This document shows positions 1 through 9,890 of a stretch of DNA of 64,000 bases, in pieces; the first letter of the stretch is position 1; every line of letters begins with the position of its first letter. The stretch is taken from NCBI GenBank assembly GCA_025267735.1, contig CM046296.1:18688464-18752463 (forward strand), in the 5' to 3' direction. Below the pieces are notes generated by a model. It worked only from the letters and a program-made list of their open reading frames with translations. It did no database searches and was not told the DNA's origin. The translations under genes and the position numbers were made by a program. The stretch comes from Mactra quadrangularis. Its lineage: Eukaryota; Mollusca; Bivalvia; Venerida; Mactridae.

Positions 1-1760
1 ACAGTCGTTGATGAGTTATTGTCCGAACAAGGTTTTTCAATATGATGCCCCTGTGACCTTGACCTTTGACCTAGGAGCCCCAAAACCAATAGGGCATATC
101 CTTAACACAAGGGCTACCCTCACATAAAATTTGGTGAACCTAGGTACATTGGTGGTTCAGTTATTGCCTGGACAAGTGTTTCATTGTTTGCCATTTTGAC
201 TTTATTAACATATTGATTGAACATTTAAAGTCACAGCTTGGTAATTTGATATCTTCTGGTTGAAGGTTTAAACTTGACCTGTTTCCTCAAAACTGATAAG
301 GTATATCCTTGACACATGGGCTACTCTCACATGAAATTTGGTGAACCTAGGTACACTCATTGTTGAGTTATTACCCGGACAATGTTTTTCAATATGATGC
401 CACTGTGACCTTGACCTTTGACCCAGGGGCCCCAAAATCAATAGGGCATATCCTTGACACATGGGCTACTCTCAGATAAAATTTGGTGAACCTAGGTACA
501 TTGGTGGTTCAGTTATTGTCCAGACAAAGTTTTTCCATATTATGCCACTGTGACCTTGACCTTTAAACCTGGGGCCCCATAAACCTATAGTGCACATCCT
601 TGACACATGGGCTACCTTCACATGAAATTTGGTGAACCTAGGTACAGTCGTTGATGAGTCATTGTCCGAACAAGGTTTTTCAATATGATGCCCCTGTGAC
701 CTTGACCTTTGACCTAGGAGCCCCAAAACCAATAGGGCATATCCTTAACACAAGGGCTACCCTCACATAAAATTTGGTGAACCTAGGTACATTGGTGGTT
801 CAGTTATTGCCTGGACAAGTGTTTCATTGTTTGCCATTTTGACTTTATCAACATATTGATTGAACATTTGAAGTCACAGCTTGGTAATTTGATATCTTCT
901 GGTTGAAGGTTTAAACTCAACCTGTTTCCTCAAAACTGATAAGGTATATCCCTGACACATGGGCTACTCTCACATGAAATTTGGTGAACCTAGGTACACT
1001 CATTGTTGAGTTATTACCCGGACAATGTTTTTCAATATGATGCCACTGTGACCTTGACCTTTGACCCAGGGGCCCCAAAATCAATAGGGCATATCCTTGA
1101 CACATGGGCTACTCTCAGATAAAATTTGGTGAACCTAGGTACATTGGTGGTTCAGTTATTGCCCGGACAAAGTTTTTCCATATTATGCCACTGTGACCTT
1201 GACCTCTGAACCTGGGGCCCCATAAACCTATAGGGCACATCCTTGACACATGGGCTACCTTCACATAAAATTTGGTGAACCTAGGTACAGTCGTTGTTGA
1301 GTTATGGTCCGGACAAGGTTTTTCAATATGATGTCCCTGTGACCTTGACCTTTGACCCAGGGGCCCCAAAACCGATCGGGGACATCCTTGACACATGGGC
1401 TACTCTCACATAAAATTTGGTGAACCTAGGTAGATTGGTTGTTAAGTTATTGTCAGGACAAGTTTTTTTCCCATATGATGCCACTGTGACCTTGACCTTT
1501 GACCCAGGGGCCCCAAAACCAATAGGGAACATCTTTGACACATGGGCTACTTTTACATTAAATTTGGTGAACCTAGGTACATTGGTGGTTCAGTTATTGT
1601 CCGGACAAGTTTTACCTATTTTAAGTCCCAGTGACCTTGACCTTTAACCCTGGGGTCTCAAAATCAATAGGGAACCTCCTCCACCCAAGGGCTATCCACA
1701 CATAAAATTTGAGGAACCTAGGTATATCCTTTCTTAAGTTATCATCCGGACAAGCAATTG
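1..1760. repeat. 146-bp satellite array with 643-bp higher-order repeat
   Basis: The motif TGACCTTGACCTTTGACC or a close variant recurs at 54, 405, 551, 697, 1049, 1194, 1340, 1487 and 1632, giving 145-147 bp spacing, except for two 351-352 bp gaps where a diverged, longer variant unit lies. Bases 1-643 and 644-1286 are near-identical, so the higher-order unit is about 643 bp: three regular monomers plus one roughly 205-bp variant carrying extra AT-rich sequence. The array starts before the window. Short open frames in it are by-products of the repeat and not genes. The layout (tandem monomers, then a GGAC-type microsatellite, then a terminal hairpin) resembles the bivalve pearl/BIV160 elements; that assignment is inference. 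Confidence 0.9.
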
Positions 1761-1836
1761 TCCACGGACGGACAGACGGACAGACGGACAACAGCATAAC
1801 ATAATATGACCGTTTTTTCAAAACGGGCGTATAAAA
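1761..1836 (+). mobile_element. Right end of the satellite-bearing element (Helentron-like)
   Basis: Directly after the last monomer there is a (ACGGACAG)n-type microsatellite (about 1763-1790), then a hairpin CCGTTTT-TTC-AAAACGG (about 1810-1826) and the end GTATAAAA. A microsatellite followed by a terminal hairpin is the right-end arrangement of pearl-type, Helentron-related non-autonomous elements. The left end lies outside the window, so the whole element cannot be delimited. It is abutted directly by a tRNA-derived SINE. Confidence 0.5.
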
Positions 1837-1975
1837 ATCATTGGTAAGAGGGAGAATGGCTGTAGAGATAATTTCATGACCAAGTTCCATGAAAGTATGC
1901 CCCACTCGGGAATTGAACCCACAATCCCTCCATCAGAAGACTTGCATGCTACCAACTGAGCTAGCCGGGCAGCTT
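1837..1975 (-). mobile_element. tRNA-derived SINE, family 1 (head and start of body)
   Basis: On the minus strand the sequence starts with a tRNA-like head containing A box TAGCTCAGTTGGTAGC and B box GGTTCAATTCCC, followed by the family-1 body (complement of the ggagaatggc...atttcatgaccaag block). The distal body and tail are missing, so this copy is 3'-truncated at the junction with the satellite element. Confidence 0.8.
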
Positions 1976-3489
1976 CCAGTATGCTTCAATCCACCTCAAC
2001 ATTTCCTAAGCTAGCTCAGAAATAATCTTCCACACTTTGAAAGTAAAACCCATGCAAACTCTCATTGTAAATCTTACAATGTCACTTTTTCAGAGTAAAA
2101 ACAAAGCTCAGCCAATTCAATTCTAAAGTACAACACCAACAATCCTAACTTTCCCTAAAACTAAATCCCAATCCCCCTCCCATTTACCCAACCCTACTCC
2201 AATGACAATCCCAAAATTTCCCCCACAATATTTATGTCTTAACTAGATAAAACTAATATGTAACTCCACAAGCCAGCAAGAATACAAATAACAGTGATCA
2301 AAAGCATTCCGAACCTTGAGCTGGGGGATATGAAGCCAATGGCTCTTAAAAACCCCAACAGACCAAACCCTCTCCATGGGGGGATGGGACAGCTGGGATA
2401 GGATATGCATGCAGGGACCTGAAATATCGGTGCAAATCTCAGGTCAGACACGGACCACTCAAGCAAAAATGAAATCAAAACATTACATACAGTAAATTAA
2501 ACAACAAAAAATGTAAGAATTAAATAAACTAGAAAAGTCATTTGCTAACAAACAAAGTATGTACAAGCCATACAAGTACATTCATTAGGTAAAGAATAAG
2601 TCATTTATTGAACCTGCAGACTGGAACACTCCTGCACATACCTGTACTAAAAGCACCACAAGAAGTTGACTTATTCATTAGCCAAATGAATGTGCTATGT
2701 ACAGTTTACACATATTTAGTTTATAAACAAATGGCATATTTAGAAAATAAAATGAAATAAAACTTACCAATTGTCAACTGTTACTGTAAAAATGTCTTCC
2801 AGTGTGTTGAATTGTAACCATGGGGTTTATTCACTTTTCAAATCCAATGGAAGTTATAACATAACAGGGTTTTAATATAACAACTTGAATAAATACTTAA
2901 CTTAAAACAGCATGCATCCACTTCCATGAGCTAAAAAAAGAAAAAAAATATATGACAGCAGTATCACCAGAACATTGATCCACTTCATACAATCTGAAAA
3001 CAAAACATGGTCAATACATATACACACAGGGGAAGTAGTATTGTGGCTTAAGTTTGACCCGACCTCAACTGAAATAACAGATAATAATCCTATTGGATTT
3101 GAAAATCCTACTCGCCTGATCGGAAAGTTTTGAGCAATCTTAAATAATCTCCAAACACAGGGAATTAGGTATAATAAATGTCTCTGACCAAACAGGTAGG
3201 AACACTCTCCATGGCGAGCAGGCAAGTTGTATTTTACACCTCTGGATCATAATCAAAATTTAAAAACACAAAACAATCTATTTTTAGTTTCTATTAAAAT
3301 TATAAAATGTTCTGTAAGATAGTTTTGATAGATTTTAATATTCATGTTAAGATCGGGGATACATTAGGGAAATTAAGGAAAAGTATACACTAGCAAGTTC
3401 AATAAGCATTAAGTAGCAAAGGTTGGCGAATCGATCTGTGTATTGCTTTGCCGTATCGTGAACTGGTTTGTCTTGCGACAGGGTCCACA
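1976..3489. other. Gene-free stretch, 1976-3489
   Basis: AT-rich unique-looking DNA. The open frames at 2239-2478 and 2902-3225 (minus) have no start context, no recognisable domain and no splice-consistent neighbours. Nothing functional is seen. Confidence 0.5.
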
Positions 3490-3730
3490 AACCCAAGCCC
3501 TATCATCCGGACAAAGTTATTCCATTTGAAGTACGAGTGACCTTGACCTTTGACATTGGGGCCTAAGAACCAGTAGGGCACACCCTAGAACCAAGGGCTA
3601 TCCACATATAAAATTTGGTGAACCTATGTAAAATGGATTTTGATCGAGTTATTTTCCAAACAAAGGTTTCCATTTGATGTCCCTGTGACCTTGACCTTTG
3701 ACACTTGGGCCTCAAAACGTGCTCATAAAA
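3490..3730. repeat. Two dispersed, diverged satellite monomers
   Basis: Two degenerate copies of the 146-bp monomer sit 1.7 kb from the main array, each keeping TGACCTTGACCTTTGAC (about 3538 and 3687) and the segment 'aaaatttggtgaaccta'. They are much more diverged than the array monomers and lack a microsatellite or hairpin end. Confidence 0.75.
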
Positions 3731-4107
3731 AATACAAAAACCAATGATCAATATGAATTATAATGCTATAAGAATTGATAAAGATAAAACTCACCTCTAC
3801 CAATGAATATAGAATGATATTACAAACATTCTGGACATTGTTTGCTTTTTTTCAGTGCTGTGTAGTTTCAAGTTTCAAAAATATTCATTTACTAAAATCT
3901 CAATAACCAATTCCTGAAAATATAAAATATCAACACCCAACAGCAGATCTAACAAATGTTAACAATAACTGTTGTTCACTTGTAAAGCTTATCAGCTCGT
4001 CCAATATGACTTTTCAAGCTGTGTACTTGTCCAAATATATTTCAGTAATGTACAGTAAAATGTTTAATAACCTATAAGTATACTTTTATTCCTTCAATAA
4101 GGCAGAC

Positions 4108-4756
4108 GACAATTTCGTCGGTCGGCTGCCAAAAGGTCGTAACTATGTTTTTTGGCAAAAATGACTTTTTGACTGCACGAAGTACGCCAAAGCGATTCCC
4201 GTCTTGTCTCAAAACGTAGTACCTGTAAGCCAATCAATACTCGAAATATTGTCATGAGATGAAATATCGTACCTCTGATTTGTTTTTTGAACAACGGTCA
4301 AAATATCGTATCTCACACTTAACACTCCATTATTGATACAAAAATATCATGCAGTTGGATTCTTCTTTTTAAGAGGTAAAATATGTTTGATTTTAACCAC
4401 TTTATTCATTTAACTTTAATTTTGTATGCTTATCTTGTATGATTTGCATCTTATGACTAATGATTTCGACTAAAACAATTGAAAATAGTTTGTCATTTCT
4501 GGTCCACTAATAATGACAAGTATTCTACACTAGTAATTAAATTAAGAAGCAGAAATAATGCATTTATTACATTTTTATTGTTTGCAAACATGGGAAACAG
4601 TTATCTTTGATGAATGTTGTAATACATTAATTTTATGTGTGTCAAATGGTAGTTACGACATTTTGAAACGAAAAATTATTATTTTAAGTTTGGATCTCCT
4701 CCTGAAAACCTTGAAAAATTGAGATACTAGGTTTTGGCAGACGACCGACGATATTC
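4108..4756. mobile_element. Inverted-repeat (MITE-like) element, about 640 bp
   Basis: The left arm around 4110-4135 (ttcgtcggtcggctgcc) is the inverse of the right arm around 4734-4756 (ggcagacgaccgacgat), with about 20 of 24 positions matching. The left arm can also fold on itself. There is no coding potential and no clear target duplication, so boundaries are approximate. The interior is AT-rich. Confidence 0.45.
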
Positions 4757-7264
4757 ATGTTTTTTGCTATTGAAAATACTAATTACTTATCCAACTATCC
4801 AGGGTTGTCACCGCCATCAGCCATTTTGAACTAAATTTTTTTCTATCCAACAGTGTCAATATTATACACTATGCATTGTGTTTTTGAAGAAATCCATTAT
4901 GACTACCTGACAGATAATGTTTTGAAAGCCAGAATCACACCAGTCTAAATTATCCTAGAAATAACTGGGGAGTTTTTTTTTTCAAATAAAAAACAGACTG
5001 ATACAGATAACTATAAAACAAAAACAAAAATGTTGGGGGCAATTGCACTTTACAAAAAATAAAGGAGCAGGACAAGTGGTAACAATGTTGGACTTGTGAT
5101 CATTGACATATAATAGTAGCAACCACCGCGCATGTGCGAACTAAATTATTGCGCAATCGGTGTTTCAGTAAAAACCTGACCCGAAAATATATGCTGCTTT
5201 TTACGCGTTTCTACGAAAACTACAGGGGTATTTCAAATGAAAAATTTGCATAAATAGGCGGAGTATAGTCCAAACCTTGCGTATATGACGATGAATGGTT
5301 GTTCCTATGTAATTTAGGTCAAGAAAATCGTAACAGAAAATTTAACATTTTGCGTTTTTGCTGAAAACGGCCATATACGCTAACTATTTGGTGATTTTTT
5401 AAAAGATCTGTCATTGATTTAGTAATTAAAACCATTTTTGCACTTGTATTTACACGTCATATACCTAAAGTGAGTTCTCAATTACAGTTGGTGTGTGTCT
5501 GCCAAGGGAGATAATTTGGTACGTCGGCCATTATTCCAAAACGAAAGTAGGACATAATTTTAGAAAATTGCAAAATTTACTGGCATATTGTTGATGGTAA
5601 TATTATACAAACGTTGGAAATTGTTTTTTTAATGATTGCATGCATGGATTTGTTATATGCAGTCGTCGTAAACTACGCTTTTAAACAAAACCAAATTATA
5701 CGATTCGTACACCAGCCTGTTCGTACTGAACATGAATTTGCTAAACACTCTCGGGTCAATTTTCTATACTCCGTGGTTAGCGATGTGGTTTGACATTATT
5801 ATGATTGTTGATTGATATTTAGATTTTAAACGCTATTTTGAGTATTTATGATTTGGTTTTGGAAATCAGGTGAATTAATAAAATTTAATATTTTCATGTA
5901 AGCCCTATGATGGCCTATACCAGTTCATGCCTGTTCAGAAGTTTACTTTATCTGTTCACTTTCTGTTATGCTGTTGAGTTTACATCTTTTGAAATATTAG
6001 ACAGATCAGTTGACAAAATTGTCAAAAAGTGTAGGTCATTATCTTGCTCTCTGTGAAAAGTTAAATTTTGTAAAGCAAAACTTGCATGTCTCATATGATT
6101 TGTCTGTTAAGTATTCTAGATGAAAAAAAATTATTACAAGAGAAGCAATTGACTGGAAACAATAAGCTTTTATTTTTTGTTTGTTTTTGTTTTGATGCTA
6201 TTTATCCATTAGCATCTTAACTTTTACAATTATGATTGATACTTGCTATATTAACCATCCTATCATATGAATTTTATTGTTTACTTTTCGATATTCAGAA
6301 GTGCTCAATGTTTTGGCTTGTTCTATTGTGTTGAGTTTGATTTTATTAAGATAAGATTATACCATTAAATATGTGTGCAAAGACCCTGTATGTGTTTAAA
6401 ATGTAGTGCTTCTTTATACTTATTAGAGAGTTAAATTGATAATGAACAATCTAAGTTAAACTAATGGTATCATTTTGTCGACATATACATGTATGTATAC
6501 AGATTGTCATGATCAGTAGGTGGTTTTAATAACCAGGTTTGATTGTATTTTAATTAATCTGTTGAAAACATACTTGTTAAAATGTGCTTTACAGTTAAAC
6601 ACTTTTGCATAGTTTAAAATACTTCTGAAATGGAAATAGTAGTTCCTTAATCTTCATTGTTATCTTGGTGTTATGTAATTTTAAGTAAGTGGGCGTGGTC
6701 ATTTAACATTTTAAGTAAATATTTTCTATGTTTAAGTTAACTATTATATTTATTCTTTTTGGTATGTAAGTTCTTCTACCAAAAATTGACAGAAACTACC
6801 TATACTAACATCCAAACTGAAGAAGACAAGCCTTAAATATCATTTTTCTAGTAATTTCCATATAATTTTATTGTTTGGCGTCTCATATTTCGTCATTAAA
6901 TGACATCATTGTGGTGAAATAAGTGGTTGTATGTTCAAGTTGAAGGTACAGAACAGGTCTACAGATGTCTATTGATGTCTACAGAACTAATCTAAAGTAA
7001 CTAGTGTGCTAAAATCTTTAATAAGGTGACAGTATGAAGTGAGGTCAACTTTTTTTTAAAAAGTACAAAAGTGAATTTTCGGAACTGTGATTTACAGTGT
7101 TTAGTTAACAGTTTAGTTATTAGTTTACAAACAAAAGCTATTAAAAGTATACATTTTTGTAAATGGCATGGTCACATCTACCAGAAAATATAAGGTTTAA
7201 CATGTTTTATTGCATTATAAGAATTCACTGGTTGTTGCTAATAATAGCCATCTCCTTGTTCGTT
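4757..7264. other. Gene-free stretch, 4757-7264
   Basis: No reading frame with coding character, no tRNA or other RNA gene recognised. The part 5105-5560 has more CpG and near-NRF1 sequence (CGCGCATGTGCG at about 5128), which could mark a regulatory segment or a young insertion. The N-terminal exons of the downstream P450 were looked for here (proline-rich PPGP hinge, WxxxR of helix C) and not found. Confidence 0.4.
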
Positions 7265-7420
7265 TGAATCCCATCCAGGGGCAGATCCAGGATTTTTTTC
7301 TAGGGGGGTCCAAACTTTTTCTAGGGGGAATCTAAACTTTTGCACCACTAGGTACAATGTTATACACATTTTGCAGAATAATGCAACAAATTTATAATAC
7401 AAACTACATAAACATCAAAT
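7265..7420 (+). repeat. Dispersed repeat, 'GCAGATCCAGGATT' family, copy 1
   Basis: The block starting ggggcagatccaggattt and running through ttgcagaataatgcaa matches 24897-25020 in sequence order and in the pair of G-rich tracts followed by 'ttgcagaataatgcaa'. It looks like one end of a non-autonomous DNA transposon. Confidence 0.5.
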
Positions 7421-7484
7421 CTAGTATAAATTAATTAATTTCTTAACAAAAAAACAAACCTCTTGCACAGCACAATTTCGCGCA

Positions 7485-7544
7485 ACTTTGCTATTGGGTT
7501 TCCCAAATTCATACACTTTGCTATTGGGTTTCCCAAATTCATAC
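7485..7544. repeat. 30-bp direct tandem duplication
   Basis: A 30-bp unit beginning actttgctattgggtttccc occurs twice head to tail (7485 and 7515) with no mismatches. Each unit carries an inverted CCAAT box (ATTGG at 7493 and 7523). Confidence 0.85.
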
Positions 7545-7620
7545 AATCTGATTGGTTAATACAGCAAATCTCATGACGTCGGGAAAATATAAAAACCATA
7601 CAAACCGGTTTCGTTCCGTA
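7490..7620 (+). promoter_or_regulatory. Promoter-like cluster: CCAAT x3, CRE, TATA box
   Basis: Three inverted CCAAT boxes (ATTGG at 7493, 7523, 7551; the last in a good GATTGGTT context), a CRE-like TGACGTC (7574-7580) and a TATA box TATAAAA (7588-7594) fall in about 100 bp in the usual order, predicting a start near 7618 on the plus strand. The first P450 exon seen lies 1.7 kb downstream on the same strand, but no connecting exon is visible. It could serve an alternative P450 transcript, a non-coding RNA or a transposon. Confidence 0.35.
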
Positions 7621-8859
7621 TCACGGAAAACACTCCACAAGTACGTTGGTGCCAATTGTCACAGGTTCTGAAGCATATAATATACATCTTCTCAGCTAGG
7701 TGAAGGATGTGTTGACATTCTGGTCTGCAAATATAGACAGAAGACGCACATATGTAATAAAATAGTGAGACAAGACATGCGACTACATTTATCGTACAAA
7801 CACCTGATCTCGGACCTCACCTGATCTCTGTCCTTTCCTAAAAAAGTCGTTTACTTTGCTATATTATTGCGTATGTGGTCATCAATTCGTGTGCACAATG
7901 TCAAGTAAACATTCAACACAACTACAACTGTCAAACAAGAATAATGCGCAAGAAACAGGTTTTTAGAATGAATATTTTGTGATTGTGAATATTTTTCGGT
8001 AAATCCTTATTAATATTACCTTTTTCTGCTATGTCAGTACAATCCATTAAAAATTGTTTAAAAGTATGTTATTGCAAAACAAGCACATCGCAGGTAGCCA
8101 TTCCTGTCTTCTGCTCATAAAGTCATGTGACAGCTAATTATAACCTCACAAATAGCCAAAATCGGTAGAAATTCGAAATTAGGTCATCTAATTTAGCCGC
8201 CATGACAGTTTTCAGAAAATGGGTGTTTTTCTGGAAGAATTTGGATATGTTGCAAATATAAAATATCAACAAATATATGATAGAAAAGTGGAATATAAGT
8301 TAAACGGTGTGTTTTAATGTATTTTTCTAAAAAAATTGTTAAGAAATGGTTCATTGAGTCCTTAGAGGTGCGAGAACCGGTATGTCCACCATACACGTGC
8401 ACAGACTGGAGAGCATGGTGGACTACGTGACAATGTGCTCCAACATTTTAATAAAAAAATGCAGATAAAATGGCAATGACAACCATAATGAAGTAATGCA
8501 AAATAAACAATGGAAACATGTGAACAATAACAAAACTTACGTACCTGCAAATGTAAGCAAAATATGCAACCATTTAATAAAATGTAAGACACGACGAAAG
8601 AAATCATACTAATTCACGTGCTCCATTTTGTGCTTAATGCGCATGCGTGTATTAAGAGTAAAAAGAAAACGACTCAATGCAGCATCGTTGTCGTCACTTG
8701 AAGGTGAAATGAAAAATTAATGAGATTTTAACTTAAAAGAAGGGCGTGATAAATTAATGGATAATGCTTAAAGATAAATCATTATAACCAAAGAAATAAA
8801 TACCTTTTTATACATGTACGTATAGCTAAGGCTCTTTGGAATGACAACGCTTATAGCAA

Positions 8860-8947
8860 ACCCCAAACTCCCCGCAGTGGTTATCTCCCTTTATTAAATC
8901 AAGGTAGCAACGCTTGACGTAACCGCTGTGAGGAGTTTGCGCTTATA
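8860..8947. repeat. Imperfect inverted repeat (hairpin)
   Basis: The left arm (cttatagcaaacccc... to cagtggtta) pairs with the right arm (taaccgctgtgaggagtttgcgcttatag) across a roughly 30-base loop. This is probably a short palindromic MITE. Confidence 0.5.
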
Positions 8948-9169
8948 GAATTGACATTATAAAAGCAATGGTCAAAATTATGGAACGTGATTCAACTAAA
9001 GAATCTATCCTACATTAATTAATTTATTTAATCTATTCTCAAACAATTAATCATGTGTAAACAAACATATTATCATTTAGGCATTGAGTGATGTTTTGTT
9101 TTTAGTCCGTAAATTTTGAAACATCACTCATTGTCTTTACGATCGCATATTTGTGTATTAGATTAGATT

Positions 9170-9222
9170 ATTCGCAGCAAATGGTCGAGGAGTTCCGAAT
9201 GTATCGTTATGTAACGTTCTGT
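9170..9222. repeat. Partial copy of the hairpin MITE found at 25578
   Basis: The segment tggtcgaggagttccgaatg matches one arm of the 25578-25690 hairpin. Only one arm is present. Confidence 0.45.
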
Positions 9223-9354
9223 AACGTTTGCGATAACTGAACACGGTACAGGTCAGGTATTTCCGTCGATAGTTTTTTAAGCCATTCGGCGAAATCGCCA
9301 AAAATTCTAAAAAAAGGTAACAATGACTTAATGTTAACATCACTCATATTTCAG

Positions 9355-9853
9355 TTATCAGGTGAGTTGTTGTCCACTGAAGATACAGATGACAGTACTG
9401 CAGACTTGTTCTGGCAACATGTCCGTGCCAATGATTTCTTCCTGAACGCGGCTAATGATATGATTTTGACAGCTTTGCCTTTCCTTCGGTTCATGCCAGG
9501 TAGATTGGGTGATGAATACAGACGAGGTAAGGCTGCCAATGCGAAGATTTCACAGCGATATTTCTACGATATAAAGGTATTTGAATGTATCTAAATTATT
9601 AGAATTCATTTAACTCTCAGTGACGCATTCATTACCCTCTCTGATTCAAATACTCACTACAGTATTTCTGTACTCACGATCAGTAACAATAGGTACATGT
9701 ACATATGTATGGGTATTATCAAATAAACTTTGAGTATTTAAATCAGTGGAGTTAATGCTTTCGTCACTGACAGGTAAATAAAATTTAAAATATTCAGACA
9801 TTAGCTCTTACTAGCGCAACGTAAACTGGGTTCAACGTACAATATAATAAATT

Positions 9854-9890
<37 letters not shown>

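Noticed and set aside
268..1396. Reading frames of 62-94 codons on the minus strand repeated through 268-1396
   Set aside because: They are open stretches of the satellite monomer, repeated with the 643-bp period, with no start context, no domain and drifting frames.
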